From Leptotrichia massiliensis (GTDB lineage Bacteria; Fusobacteriota; Fusobacteriia; Fusobacteriales; Leptotrichiaceae): 64,000 bases of DNA. Shown here piece after piece: positions 36,813 through 46,341 of the stretch. The stretch spans positions 1,178,001-1,242,000 of the forward strand of contig NZ_FNVZ01000005.1 of NCBI RefSeq assembly GCF_900104625.1, read 5' to 3'. The position numbers and the translations under genes are program-made. The notes under the pieces were generated by a model, which was not told where the DNA came from, made no database searches, and saw only the letters and a program-made list of their open reading frames with translations. Numbering within the stretch: the first letter of the stretch is position 1; the number at the start of each line of letters is the position of its first letter.

Positions 36813-39128
36813 TTATTCTGGCGAATATCCAAAGTTTATAACGTATCTCCAGCTTTCTCCTGGAACTTTTGCAAATCCAAAATAAAGCGGAATTGACAAG
36901 GCTTTTACTCCAAACCCAAATTTATAGCTTTCCTTTTCTTCAGTTCCAAATCTGTAGCTTTTTTGAGAAATGTTTGCCCTTGAATAAGTTGTGTCTAAAT
37001 ATACAAGTTTTGATACATTATATTGAGCCTTCAAGCTTCCAATAAAAATACTGTTTCCACGAATTTTATCTGCTGGCATTCCAGCAAATTCTAATGAATT
37101 GTCAGCTGTTCGTATTCCTCCCATTTTAGGTCTGTAAGTTTCTGGAATATCATCCCCATAAGATGTTAGATATGCTACTTTTGGAGTAATTGTAATTTTT
37201 TCGCCAATCGGTATATTAATTTCTCCACCTGCACTTAACGAGTTAAATTTAGCCTTTTTTGCATTTGCTAATATATATTTTGAAAATAAATGCACTCCTC
37301 TTGTTGCAAAGTTTATACTGTCTCTTGTGTCGTAATCTAGCTGGGCTTCAAAGTATGGGAATGATTTTCTTACATTTTCAGCATTATTCTGATGTTTTGT
37401 CACATCTGAAATCTGATAGCCTCCACCAATTGAGAATAACAGATTTTTATACATTTCAAATCCAATTCCTGCTCCAATTTTGAATTTTCTGTTTTCAAAG
37501 TTGAAATATCCGTTATTGTATTTTTGATTTTTTATAATATCACGTTTATATTCAAATTCGCTGTAAATCAAGGCTTTTGAATCTTTTCCAAGTTCAGCGG
37601 TAGCCTTACCTCTTGCCCCATATTCATTTGCAACCGTTCCAGTTACTGAATATCTTACATTCGTGTTATTTATAATTTTACTTCCCTGAAAGCCAACATT
37701 TACCGTAGCCAAGTCCTCGTTATTTATATTTCCCGAAAGTGTCAAATAATCACTTGGTTTTTCCTGCACATTTATTACCAAATCATTGTCCTTCACTTCG
37801 TAATAAACCGTTGTAAAATCACCATTTTGATAAATATTATTAATTATTTCCTCCATATCCAGCCTGCTTAAAACACCAAGTTTTTTAGGCAAAAATTTAT
37901 CAAAATATGCTTTTTTATATTTTTTGTTTCCTTCTATCACAACTCCTGTAATATTGTACTCATCGCTCCAAGTCCGTCTAAACTCTTTCCGTTTTTCCTC
38001 CAGCTTTTCATAAAGTTCAGGATTTGATAATTTTCTGATTTCATCTATATTTTCTCTCGCTATTTTCTCTCCTGCCTCGATAAGCTCCTTTACCTTTGAA
38101 AAATCATAAGACTCAAACTTTTCCAAATCTGGTTTCATATACAGGTCAAGCATACGAATTTGACGCTCCACTTCCTGTCTTCCAGCAATTGTTGTCGAAT
38201 CTGAAATTACATCAATCAAGTTCATTTTATTCTCATCTCTTTTTGTAAATCCGTCTCCTACATTCACTCCAATAGTATAATCTGCTCCAAGCACCTTCAC
38301 ATCCTGCACAGGTAAGTTCCGTGTAACTCCTCCGTCAATATAAAGTCTTTTCCCATCTCGAATTGGCGCAAAAATTGACGGCAACGATAAACTTTCCCTA
38401 ATTGCCGTTGCAATCGAGCCCTTGTCAATCATAACTCCTTCTCCAGATTCCAAATCAGTCGCAACCGCCGCAAATTTCCTAGGAAATTTTCTAAAATCCT
38501 GTACTCTTAATGCTCCATAAAAAATTTCATTCAGCCTTTGGCTCGCAGTTTTCCCACCAACAACTCCGCTAGGTAGTTTTGGCATAAAATTTTTCATTGG
38601 AATTACCGTACTATTTCTATCTTCAATCGAATTTCTTATAGCTCCCTTGTCCTTTCTCTCGATTTTATCGCTAAAAAGTCCCAGCCAATCCATACTAATC
38701 GCTATTTCCTCAATTTCCTGCGGAGTATATCCGACGCTATACATTCCTGCAATAATGCTTCCCATACTCGTTCCAGTCGCATATTCCACAGGTACCTTCT
38801 CTTCATCCAGAACCTTCAATATTCCAATATGAGCAAGCCCTTTCGCTGTTCCCCCACTAAGCACCAGCCCAATTCTCTTATTCTCCTGAAAAGCTATATC
38901 TTTTTTATTTTCTAATTTTTTTTCTTTATTTAAAATATTCCTGTCCAATTCTATTTTAACTTCATTTTCCAAAACTTCTTTTTCGCTGTCTTTTTTACTT
39001 TCCATCAAATTTTGTTCATCTTTTTTTAGCACAAAATAATTTTCATCTTTTAGGCTTTCAGAAATCCCAAAACTATTTACCAAAAGAAAAATAATTAAAA
39101 ACAAAAAACTTTTTCTTTTTTCAGTCAT
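36813..39128 (-). CDS. Patatin-like phospholipase autotransporter (type Vd, FplA-like)
   Basis: 771 residues, outer-membrane. Signal peptide about 1-24 (MTEKRKSFLFLIIFLLVNSF). After a charged linker, a patatin domain (about 80-285) shows the oxyanion loop GLVLSGGTAKGLAHIG, nucleophile elbow GTSMG and the Asp of DGG (YIDGGVTRNLPVQ). A POTRA-like segment (about 390-450, ITGVVIEGNKKYKK) and a 16-strand-type beta-barrel (about 460-771) follow. Fusobacterium FplA has this layout and cleaves phospholipids. The chain ends in GYSPE rather than an aromatic residue. AGGAGG precedes the ATG. Confidence 0.92.
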   Translation of the reverse strand: MTEKRKSFLFLIIFLLVNSFGISESLKDENYFVLKKDEQNLMESKKDSEKEVLENEVKIELDRNILNKEKKLENKKDIAFQENKRIGLVLSGGTAKGLAHIGILKVLDEEKVPVEYATGTSMGSIIAGMYSVGYTPQEIEEIAISMDWLGLFSDKIERKDKGAIRNSIEDRNSTVIPMKNFMPKLPSGVVGGKTASQRLNEIFYGALRVQDFRKFPRKFAAVATDLESGEGVMIDKGSIATAIRESLSLPSIFAPIRDGKRLYIDGGVTRNLPVQDVKVLGADYTIGVNVGDGFTKRDENKMNLIDVISDSTTIAGRQEVERQIRMLDLYMKPDLEKFESYDFSKVKELIEAGEKIARENIDEIRKLSNPELYEKLEEKRKEFRRTWSDEYNITGVVIEGNKKYKKAYFDKFLPKKLGVLSRLDMEEIINNIYQNGDFTTVYYEVKDNDLVINVQEKPSDYLTLSGNINNEDLATVNVGFQGSKIINNTNVRYSVTGTVANEYGARGKATAELGKDSKALIYSEFEYKRDIIKNQKYNNGYFNFENRKFKIGAGIGFEMYKNLLFSIGGGYQISDVTKHQNNAENVRKSFPYFEAQLDYDTRDSINFATRGVHLFSKYILANAKKAKFNSLSAGGEINIPIGEKITITPKVAYLTSYGDDIPETYRPKMGGIRTADNSLEFAGMPADKIRGNSIFIGSLKAQYNVSKLVYLDTTYSRANISQKSYRFGTEEKESYKFGFGVKALSIPLYFGFAKVPGESWRYVINFGYSPE

Positions 39129-39341
39129 TTATGTCATCCTCCTCTTTTATTAATTTTTTATTAAACTTAATTTATAAAAATTTATCTATAATCATTAATA
39201 CAGTTCACTTTTTAATTTTGTATTAGGCTGTTTGGTTTAATAATTACTTTTTTATTTATTTTTTTAAATAATTGACTCTCTAGTCATTTTACTATAAGAA
39301 AATTTTATTTCTCTTATAAATTCACTAAAGTTTTGAGTAAA

Positions 39342-40058
39342 TTATAATATTTCAAATAATTTTTCAAGTTTATTTACTTCATACTTCGGAATAATCCCAG
39401 TATCATTCACATTATTTCGTAAATTTACCCAGCAAGTGTCAATTCCAGCGTTTTGTCCGCCTTTTATATCTGCTCCTAATGAATCACCTATCATTATAAC
39501 TTGAGATTTATCCCTTATTTCAAAATAATTCATTGCATATTCAAATATTCGTTTATCAGGTTTATTTACACCAACTTCATCAGAAATGATAATTTTATCA
39601 ATGTCTTTGGCAATTTCTGAATTTTCTATTCGTGAATACTGGACTTCCTTTATTCCATTAGTTACAATTCCAACTTTGTATTTTGAATGTAAGTATTCAC
39701 ACAGTTTTTCAGTTGCTTCAAATGGAAAAATCCCTTCTCCTAGTTTTTTCAGATAAAGTTCGCTCATTTCATACGGATCGTATTTCAAATCAAACTCCTC
39801 AATTATTTTTTCAAATCTCACAACCTTTAATCTATCCTTATCCACAGCCCCTTTTTCCAAATCCTTCCACAACTGCAAATTCACATCTTTGTATCTATCT
39901 TTTAGCTTCTCATAAATTTCTTCTTTCTTAGCATACTCCAAGTCACTTTCCACAAAAAATCCTAATTCTTCAAAAGTGTTCCTAAACGCTGTTTTTTCAG
40001 TTTTTGGATAATCAAAAAGTGTATCATCCAAGTCTATTAATACAAGTTTGTAGTTCAT
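39342..40058 (-). CDS. YjjG-like HAD phosphatase (5'-nucleotidase)
   Basis: 238 residues. HAD motif I LIDLDDTLFDY (7-17), motif II VTNGIKEVQYSRI (about 133), Lys in GVNKPDKRIFEYAM and motif IV MIGDSLGADIKGGQ. The NGIKEVQ...R context is that of the YjjG/YfnB group, which dephosphorylates (non-canonical) pyrimidine nucleotides; the substrate here is inferred. AAGGAG precedes the ATG. Confidence 0.87.
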   Translation of the reverse strand: MNYKLVLIDLDDTLFDYPKTEKTAFRNTFEELGFFVESDLEYAKKEEIYEKLKDRYKDVNLQLWKDLEKGAVDKDRLKVVRFEKIIEEFDLKYDPYEMSELYLKKLGEGIFPFEATEKLCEYLHSKYKVGIVTNGIKEVQYSRIENSEIAKDIDKIIISDEVGVNKPDKRIFEYAMNYFEIRDKSQVIMIGDSLGADIKGGQNAGIDTCWVNLRNNVNDTGIIPKYEVNKLEKLFEIL

Positions 40059-40103
40059 TTTTTTCTCCTTTATTTATTTTATCTAAAATATTTCTATCAT
40101 TTT

Positions 40104-40685
40104 TTAATGTTTTTTAAAATTTCTTTTTTTCAGTTTAGGCATTGGAATATACCATATTGACAATGAAATAAATCCTATTATTAGCATAAGCATTGGATTA
40201 AATAAACCTAGTACAAAAGAAGAAATTTGTAAAATCGTTGTTATTTTGTGTCTTTTAAGGCTTATTACTGTTTTCTTTAGCTTTATATTCTCAGGATCTG
40301 CCTTTACAAGTTCATTGCAAAGCCATGAATAAATAGTATTTTCTCCTAATAGAAAAAATATATACACACATTCCACCAAATAACTGTAAGGATTTTCAGA
40401 AACCCACAATGTTATATATGGAAACAAAGTATTTAAAAACAATAGAAGCATCTGTATTTTAACTATTTTAGAATTTATTTTCTCAACCTTGTCAAATATC
40501 ATATGATGAGTATCCCAAAATATTACAAACAGTGTAAATGTCGTTATATATGCAAAATAATTCACTCTATTTTCCCAAACAGCTGCTAATGTCGTACCTT
40601 TTATTTTAGGCAGCTCCAATACCAAAACTGTTATTATAATCGCTATAACTCCATCAAAAAAGCCTACTAATCTGTCTTTTTTCAT
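40104..40685 (-). CDS. TMEM175-family (DUF1211) potassium channel-like protein
   Basis: 193 residues from the ATG at 40685, which has AAGGAG and lies downstream of a -10 box; a start 24 codons earlier would lie upstream of that promoter. The first helix carries the DUF1211 signature RLVGFFDGVIAIIITVLVLEL, equivalent to the FSDG selectivity helix of TMEM175. About six membrane helices follow. Prokaryotic TMEM175 proteins conduct K+; that role is inferred from family. Confidence 0.82.
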   Translation of the reverse strand: MKKDRLVGFFDGVIAIIITVLVLELPKIKGTTLAAVWENRVNYFAYITTFTLFVIFWDTHHMIFDKVEKINSKIVKIQMLLLFLNTLFPYITLWVSENPYSYLVECVYIFFLLGENTIYSWLCNELVKADPENIKLKKTVISLKRHKITTILQISSFVLGLFNPMLMLIIGFISLSIWYIPMPKLKKRNFKKH

Positions 40686-40722
40686 CTTACTACTTCTCCT
40701 TGCATTTGAATCCATAATAATA

Positions 40723-40728
40723 ATTATA
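40723..40728 (-). promoter_or_regulatory. -10 box of the TMEM175-like gene
   Basis: Minus strand TATAAT at 40723-40728, about 38 bases before the chosen ATG. The -35 is poor (TTTATT). It decides the start because the longer frame would begin upstream of transcription. Confidence 0.5.
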
Positions 40729-40909
40729 CTAAAAAGAATTAATAAAATCCAGTCCATGTATTATTTTTTGTTATTTTAATTTTCAGTATTAGCTGATACA
40801 TATTTTAATTAACTAAAAAACTAGCAGTTAAACTACAAAACTGAAAAACATCGAAAAAAGTTATCCAATTATACAAAAAACTTATTAAATTTGATGGATA
40901 AAATAAAAA

Positions 40910-40955
40910 AAAGTCTATTTTCTATAACAACTTAATGTTTTTTAAAATAGACTTT
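40910..40955 (-). terminator. Terminator of the PspC gene
   Basis: 12-bp perfect stem AAAGTCTATTTT (40910-40921) / AAAATAGACTTT (40944-40955), with a minus-strand T run. Confidence 0.85.
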
Positions 40956-40978
40956 TGATGTTTATTTTTATTTAAGAA

Positions 40979-41167
40979 TTATTCTCCTTCAGGTAAAACA
41001 AATCCTGCTATTAAATATGCGATTGCTAGTGATCCGCCTGTAATAACTGCTAATACAACTGCTATTATTCTTATTAAGTTAGAATCTTTATCCATGTATT
41101 TTGCAAGTCCACCACATACACCCATTATTTTTTTGTCAGATGCTGATTTTGTTAGTTTTTTTTCCAT
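40979..41167 (-). CDS. PspC-domain small membrane protein
   Basis: 62 residues, essentially one PspC domain: [20 protein letters not shown] (about 12-31), then a membrane helix ([14 protein letters not shown]...[11 protein letters not shown]). PspC proteins take part in envelope-stress signalling, but no pspA or pspF is nearby. AGGAGG precedes the ATG. Monocistronic with its own terminator. Confidence 0.88.
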   Translation of the reverse strand: MEKKLTKSASDKKIMGVCGGLAKYMDKDSNLIRIIAVVLAVITGGSLAIAYLIAGFVLPEGE

Positions 41168-41263
41168 TTTTCCTCCTAAATATTTTTATAAATGAAATTT
41201 CAAATTCTTTATCTCACATACATTATATCATACTCCCTTATATTATGTAAATTATTTTTTATA

Positions 41264-41710
41264 CTATTCCCCATTTAATATGTCTATCTGTACTCTTTCC
41301 CCAGGGTACTTCGCCTGTTCAACCTTCTTTTTTCTTTTATGTAGCTTTTTAGGCTTTTCTTTGGCATTGCCCTTTATTTTCCTTATTATCTTGCACATTG
41401 AATCGTATGTACGGCTGTAGCCTTCCTTTCTTGCTTTGACATAAACTTCTGCCAGCCCTTCATAGCCAAATTTCCTGTATTTTTTTATAACCAGTTCTAT
41501 TTCTTCTTGCGTGTGCTAGTTTGGGTGGCTTTTAGGTCTTCTGCTTTTTGGCAGAAGAGATTGGATTGTGCCGTCATATCTGTCTCTCCAACGTTTTATC
41601 TGCTGACGTGATGTCTTATAATTCACTGCTGCCTTTGAATTATTATTATGTTTTATTGCATACTCAATTGCCCGTTGACGAACACGGTATATTTCTGATA
41701 TACTACTCAT
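41264..41710 (-). pseudogene. Dead IS transposase (HTH plus start of integrase core)
   Basis: An intact start (ATG at 41710, MSSISEIYRVRQRAIEYAI, then the helix-turn-helix SKAAVNYKTSRQQIKRWRDRY) runs into a TAG at 41516-41518. The same frame then continues as transposase (HTQEEIELVIKKYRKFGYEG ... KKVEQAKYPGERVQIDI) and breaks off at 41264, just where the DDE integrase core should begin. So there is one nonsense mutation and a 3' deletion. Probably an IS3/IS481-like element. Confidence 0.85.
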
Positions 41711-41712
41711 AT

Positions 41713-41768
41713 GAAAGGTTTCTCCTTAATGTGGTTTTGGTTGGCTTACATTATATCAGAAACCTTTC
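41713..41768 (-). promoter_or_regulatory. Hairpin hiding the transposase ribosome binding site
   Basis: Inverted repeat GAAAGGTTTCT (41713-41723) / AGAAACCTTTC (41758-41768). On the minus strand the first arm comes before a TATAAT-like -10 (in TGATATAATG), and the second arm abuts AAGGAG and the transposase ATG. Transcripts from the element's own promoter would lack the first arm; read-through transcripts would fold and mask the start. Confidence 0.6.
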
Positions 41769-41830
41769 TTTTTTTGTATATTCTTGTCACATATGTATTA
41801 TCTCACAACATAAAATTAATTCAGAAATGC

Positions 41831-41859
41831 TTTACATGGACACACTAATATGGTATTAT
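41831..41859 (+). promoter_or_regulatory. Promoter of the secreted protein gene at 41956
   Basis: TTTACA (41831-41836), a 17-base spacer and TATTAT (41854-41859). Confidence 0.7.
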
Positions 41860-41955
41860 ATAAGTAAAAGTGATAGAGGTACATATCGTAAAAAAATACA
41901 AGTCGTTTTATCAGTAACTTAGAAATTTTAAAATTAAATAAAGGAGTGTGCTGTC

Positions 41956-42705
41956 ATGAAATCTATGAGAAGGATTTTTTTAGAAATAATATTTTTGTTA
42001 ACCTGTATTAATACTGCAGTTTTTGCAGGAGCTGAAGAATGTTCAGTATCAAATGCAAAGTTTCAAAAAAATTATAGGCCTATTAGCCATGCACTTCTTC
42101 CAAATAATGTATGGAGAAGTGAAAAGGAGAAGGAACTTTTCTTTAATTGTGTTCGTGCAGAGAAAAAATTTGTTTATGAAATAATCGGAAAAGATGTTTC
42201 TATGCCATTAACAGTTAATATGCCAGTAGAGTTGGGACCTGACGGAACAGGTTCGTTAAAGCCTGGAAACACTCGTGATTTAAAAGTATATCCTGTTGAA
42301 GTCGAAGTTGAACCTGGTAAAGAGTACATAGCTATAATTCAATATTTAGGGTCAATGTCGTATGCCGCTCTGATACCATATTATTCAAGTGATGCCGTAG
42401 AGTTTATAAACAATAAGAAGGATATTTATGCTGGAGCATGGCATTTTTATGTTTATGATAATGGAACAGTTTACTATCCTAGATATTGGGATAGCATAAA
42501 GTTTAAAGTAAAAACGAAATACTCTAATGGTAAACCTGTTAAAAAGGCAATTGTGCGATTTATTGTATCAACTGCATATATGGAACAGCAAAGCAATAGT
42601 TTATTCGCTATAATGGAAACAACACATATAGGTGCTTCACAATTCTTAAATACACCAACTAAACAGGCAACTTATATTGATCCAAAAACTCATAAATTTT
42701 ATTAG
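41956..42705 (+). CDS. Secreted protein of unknown function
   Basis: 249 residues with a Sec signal peptide (about 1-24, ends TAVFAGA). The mature part is rich in Tyr and beta-type stretches (EVEVEPGKEYIAIIQYLG, WHFYVYDNGTVYY) with two Cys (about 29 and 64) that could pair. I do not recognise a family. AAGGAGTG lies about nine bases before the ATG. It has its own promoter and lies between a dead transposase and an IS-end-like sequence, so it may have been brought in or isolated by insertion elements. Confidence 0.75.
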   Translation: MKSMRRIFLEIIFLLTCINTAVFAGAEECSVSNAKFQKNYRPISHALLPNNVWRSEKEKELFFNCVRAEKKFVYEIIGKDVSMPLTVNMPVELGPDGTGSLKPGNTRDLKVYPVEVEVEPGKEYIAIIQYLGSMSYAALIPYYSSDAVEFINNKKDIYAGAWHFYVYDNGTVYYPRYWDSIKFKVKTKYSNGKPVKKAIVRFIVSTAYMEQQSNSLFAIMETTHIGASQFLNTPTKQATYIDPKTHKFY

Positions 42706-42725
42706 TCAATCTAATAACATACCAG

Positions 42726-42746
42726 TACTGACCCCAAAAAGGTGGA
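42726..42746. mobile_element. IS3/IS150-type terminal repeat-like sequence
   Basis: TACTGACCCCAAAAAGGTGG closely resembles the inverted-repeat ends of IS150-group elements (TGTACTG.CCCCAAAAGTTGG). No partner end or transposase remains next to it; a solo IS end is inferred. Confidence 0.4.
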
Positions 42747-42751
42747 ATTAT

Positions 42752-42785
42752 ACATACATATGAAATATATGTATGTTTTTTTTGT
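42752..42785 (+). terminator. Terminator after the secreted protein gene
   Basis: 9-bp stem ACATACATA / TATGTATGT followed by a run of Ts (about 42776-42783). Confidence 0.75.
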
Positions 42786-42858
42786 GTTTAATGTAACAAA
42801 AATAAAATATAATTTAACAAAGAAAAATGTATATGATATATTCTCAAATTTGACAGTT

Positions 42859-42898
42859 AAAACCTCGAACTCTAACAGTATCAAGAGTTTGAGGTTTT
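42859..42898 (+). terminator. Second hairpin terminator
   Basis: Arms 42859-42873 and 42884-42898 (AAAACCTCGAACTCT with AGAGTTTGAGGTTTT), 14 of 15 paired plus one G-T. Strong in either direction. Confidence 0.7.
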
Positions 42899-43057
42899 TA
42901 AAAGTTGCACAATTTTTTCTACTTTTTATACTATTCCCATTAAAACAAGGGAGTTTTTATAATTCTGTTTAGCAAGGAGTCAAGACCCCTTGTCAGAAAG
43001 TAAATGGGTGGTATGACTACAATATTTTTATTCTTTTTATAAAAAAAAGAAGCTGAA

Positions 43058-43087
43058 CTCAAAATTTTAATCATTTTGAGACAGCCC
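43058..43087 (-). terminator. Hairpin overlapping an IS-end-like sequence
   Basis: 8-bp stem CTCAAAAT (43058-43065) / ATTTTGAG (43073-43080), with a long T run on the minus strand about 10 bases after the stem. It can end the gene at 43096. The same bases read GGGCTGTCTCAAAAT on the minus strand, like the ends of IS1182/IS5-type elements. Confidence 0.55.
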
Positions 43088-43095
43088 TTTTTGTC

Positions 43096-43836
43096 TTACT
43101 TTAATGTAGGCCCTGGGATTTTATAAATTGATAAATTTCCAGATCCCATTAATCTTTGACTATTTACCAAATTAACTTCTAAATGTCCTTGTGTATTTGG
43201 CAAAACTTCTACAATGTATAAAAGTCCATTCTGACCACCAACAATTTTATAATTACCAGTATCATATATTCTTTTTCTTGTAATAATACCAAATCCAAAC
43301 TGAATTCCCTTTTCTTCATGTTCATATATAGCACTGATATGATCACTATAAGAACTTGCACTGATAGAAATCAAATAATATCCAGGATCTAAAAATTGAT
43401 CTATAGATGATTTGGTTTGTCCAATTTTTAAACTTTGACCAAAAATTGGTTCTCCTCTAAATTTTGTTATACCAAGATCTATGTCTTCATAATTATTAGT
43501 ATACGGTATAGCTCTTCCCCTCTTAGTAGTCGACGTTATTTTACCTTCAACAGCTTCTTCAGCAGTTTTAGCAGAAACTTTTGAATCTTGTGTTTGTACA
43601 GTAGATGTTTCTTTCGATTTCTGATTTGTCTTTTTTTCACTAGGCTGATTTCCAACTTTCCCATCCATAACATCATTTACTGCTTTGTTGACCTTTCCAG
43701 AAATGTTAGTCTGTACAGTATTCGCTGCACCATTTACTATTCTCTGTCCTAGATTGGATAACCACCCTGCTTGAGCAGGCACTGATAATACAACTAATGC
43801 TAAAATCCCAAATGCTTTTTTTGTCACTTTTTTCAC
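43096..43836 (-). CDS. Secreted protein of unknown function
   Basis: 246 residues. It starts at GTG (43836), with AAGGAG nine bases upstream, and a Sec signal MKKVTKKAFGILALVVLSVPAQA. A Ser/Thr/Lys-rich linker (about 60-110) leads to a C-terminal domain of about 130 residues with many beta strands (FRGEPIFGQSLKIG, GYYLISISASSYSDHI, GQNGLLYIVEVLP), possibly a jelly-roll or lectin-like fold. I do not recognise the family. It sits in the IS-scarred patch. Confidence 0.75.
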   Translation of the reverse strand: MKKVTKKAFGILALVVLSVPAQAGWLSNLGQRIVNGAANTVQTNISGKVNKAVNDVMDGKVGNQPSEKKTNQKSKETSTVQTQDSKVSAKTAEEAVEGKITSTTKRGRAIPYTNNYEDIDLGITKFRGEPIFGQSLKIGQTKSSIDQFLDPGYYLISISASSYSDHISAIYEHEEKGIQFGFGIITRKRIYDTGNYKIVGGQNGLLYIVEVLPNTQGHLEVNLVNSQRLMGSGNLSIYKIPGPTLK

Positions 43837-44056
43837 GACACTCAGCTCCTTCTTTTAATAAAAAATTTTTTAATTAGTAATAAGACGAACAGTATTTTCC
43901 CATGATGTGTATTTCTATTATTTTCTTTTATAGAATACCATATTAGTATAGTTATGTAAAGTTATTTCTAATATTCTTTTTTTAAAATTCTAATGTTAAA
44001 AGTTCTTCTTCTAGAAAATATTCACATTTTTGCAACGAAAAAAAAATACGCCAAAT

Positions 44057-44182
44057 TTATGACACATTTTCATATTTATTCTTTCTCTTTATGATACTGC
44101 AATACTTTTTCCCTTGTTCACTTTTAAATGCCCGGTAAAAAGAAGATATTTCCATATATCCAATCAGATAGGACATTTCATC
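44057..44182 (-). pseudogene. C-terminal remnant of an AraC-family regulator
   Basis: 41 codons open on the minus strand read EMSYLIGYMEISSFYRAFKS EQGKKYCSIIKRKN split here for length; this is the second helix-turn-helix of AraC/XylS proteins (family pattern: I..h.GF.s.s.F.R.FK...G.....). A TGA directly precedes the match and no start is present, so the rest of the gene is gone. Confidence 0.65.
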
Positions 44183-44337
44183 TCATAAAAACACTTTCTA
44201 ATAATTTTATAATAATGTAATCATATCATAAATCAGTAAGGAATTTAATTTTTAGTTTTTCATATATAATCTCCTTCATTTTCTTATTTTTATTTCCTTA
44301 TCTTTATATATAGTTATAATACTAAAATTTAAGATAG

Positions 44338-44383
44338 AAGTACAATACCGTTTAGAAAATGTGCTATAATTAAAATGCATACT
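44338..44383 (+). promoter_or_regulatory. lysR promoter region with element shared with the AKR gene
   Basis: AAGTACAATA (44338-44347), 24 bases, then AAAATGCATACT (44372-44383), with CTATAAT in between serving as -10 (44365-44370). The same two blocks in the same order and near-equal spacing occur at 46233-46279. Confidence 0.6.
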
Positions 44384-44403
44384 AGAAATAAAAATTATAT
44401 GAG

Positions 44404-45264
44404 GTGATTTATATGATAGAATTGGAACAACTTAAACAGCTTATCGCGTTTGCAACATATGGAACATTATCAAAAGCCGCTGAAAAATTGTATATTTCAC
44501 AGCCTGCCCTTTCCCGTTCGATACAAAAGCTGGAAAAAACTTTAGGGGTTGAACTTTTTGACAGGAAAAAAAATAAGATGGAATTAAATGAAAATGGAAA
44601 AACTGTTATCCAGTACGCAGAAAAAATATTGAATCTTGTAGATGAAATGGAAGAAAAAGTTAATAAAAATAATCAGGTTCTAAATAATTTTTCAATTGGT
44701 TCATGTGCTCCAGCTCCATTGTGGGATATGATTTCATTATTTGGAAGATTTTATCCTGAAAAATATATTCTTCATAAAATAGAAAATAATCTTCAGTTAT
44801 TTGAAAAACTTAAAAATGGAAGTTATCAGATGATTATTCTTTCTGAACCTATTGATAATTCTGAATTTTTCTGCATAAAATACAAAACTGAACAATTATT
44901 TTTATCAGTTCCTTTGCAGCATCCGCTGGCTAAAAAAAAGGAAATACATTTTTCAGATATTACAGATGACAGAATGCTCTTATTCAATCCAATCGGAATA
45001 TGGAAGGATGTAGTTTTAGAAAAAATGCCTAATATGAACTTCCTTATTCAAAGTGACAGGATTATTTATCAGGAATTAGCTGAAATGCAAAATTTACTGC
45101 ATTTCCGTTCAAATTTCACACTTGAACGTGAAGACAATTTCAAAAATAATATTTCAATCCCAATTGCTGACAAGGAAGCAAAAATGACTTTCTACTGTGT
45201 CTGTAAGAAAAGTATAAAAAATGAAATTGAAAAAATTTTTGATAATTTTAGTGAAAATTCTTAA
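44404..45264 (+). CDS. LysR-family transcriptional regulator
   Basis: 286 residues. The N-terminal helix-turn-helix covers 1-60: LEQLKQLIAFATYGTLSKAA, then YISQPALSRSIQKLEKTLGV and LFDRKKNKMELNENG. The C-terminal co-inducer domain (about 90-280) is periplasmic-binding-protein-like. GAGGTG precedes the ATG. It is convergent with an aldo/keto reductase gene, and both are preceded by the same upstream element, so this reductase is its likely target. Confidence 0.93.
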   Translation: MIYMIELEQLKQLIAFATYGTLSKAAEKLYISQPALSRSIQKLEKTLGVELFDRKKNKMELNENGKTVIQYAEKILNLVDEMEEKVNKNNQVLNNFSIGSCAPAPLWDMISLFGRFYPEKYILHKIENNLQLFEKLKNGSYQMIILSEPIDNSEFFCIKYKTEQLFLSVPLQHPLAKKKEIHFSDITDDRMLLFNPIGIWKDVVLEKMPNMNFLIQSDRIIYQELAEMQNLLHFRSNFTLEREDNFKNNISIPIADKEAKMTFYCVCKKSIKNEIEKIFDNFSENS

Positions 45265-45271
45265 AAAATAA

Positions 45272-45296
45272 GAGGGAAGAAATCTCCCTCGTATTT
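45272..45296. terminator. Terminator between lysR and the AKR gene
   Basis: GAGGGA (45272-45277) / TCCCTC (45285-45290) stem with A and T runs on both sides. It can end both convergent transcripts. Confidence 0.8.
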
Positions 45297-45299
45297 TTA

Positions 45300-46207
<908 letters not shown>

Positions 46208-46232
46208 CATATTTTACAAAAAAATTTTCCTA

Positions 46233-46279
46233 AAGTACAATATCAATTTTGCAAGTTCACTATAACCAAAATGCATACT
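46233..46279. promoter_or_regulatory. LysR-binding candidate upstream of the AKR gene
   Basis: AAGTACAATA (46233-46242), 25 bases, then AAAATGCATACT (46268-46279), matching the lysR upstream element at 44338-44383. Counted from the AKR start point it spans roughly -60 to -105, where LysR proteins usually bind to activate. Confidence 0.55.
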
Positions 46280-46341
46280 AAAGGAATGAAGCAGAAAAAT
46301 AAATTAACGTTTAAACATCGTATCTTTTCCTCCTTCATCGT

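Larger units (their letters stand above)
42706..43095. other. Gene-free stretch with IS-end debris and terminators
   Basis: 390 bases between converging genes. It contains the IS150-type end-like sequence (42726-42746), two or three hairpin terminators and an IS-end-like TTTTGAGACAGCCC. A 76-codon open frame at 42742-42972 crosses the terminators and is not a gene. Confidence 0.6.
43837..44403. other. Gene-free stretch holding a regulator remnant
   Basis: 567 bases. It holds the promoter side of the secreted-protein gene, the AraC-family remnant (44057-44182) and the regulatory element of lysR (44338-44383). Nothing else is seen. Confidence 0.6.

Noticed and set aside
42742-42972. 76-codon plus-strand frame
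   Set aside because: Runs through two rho-independent terminators and IS debris.
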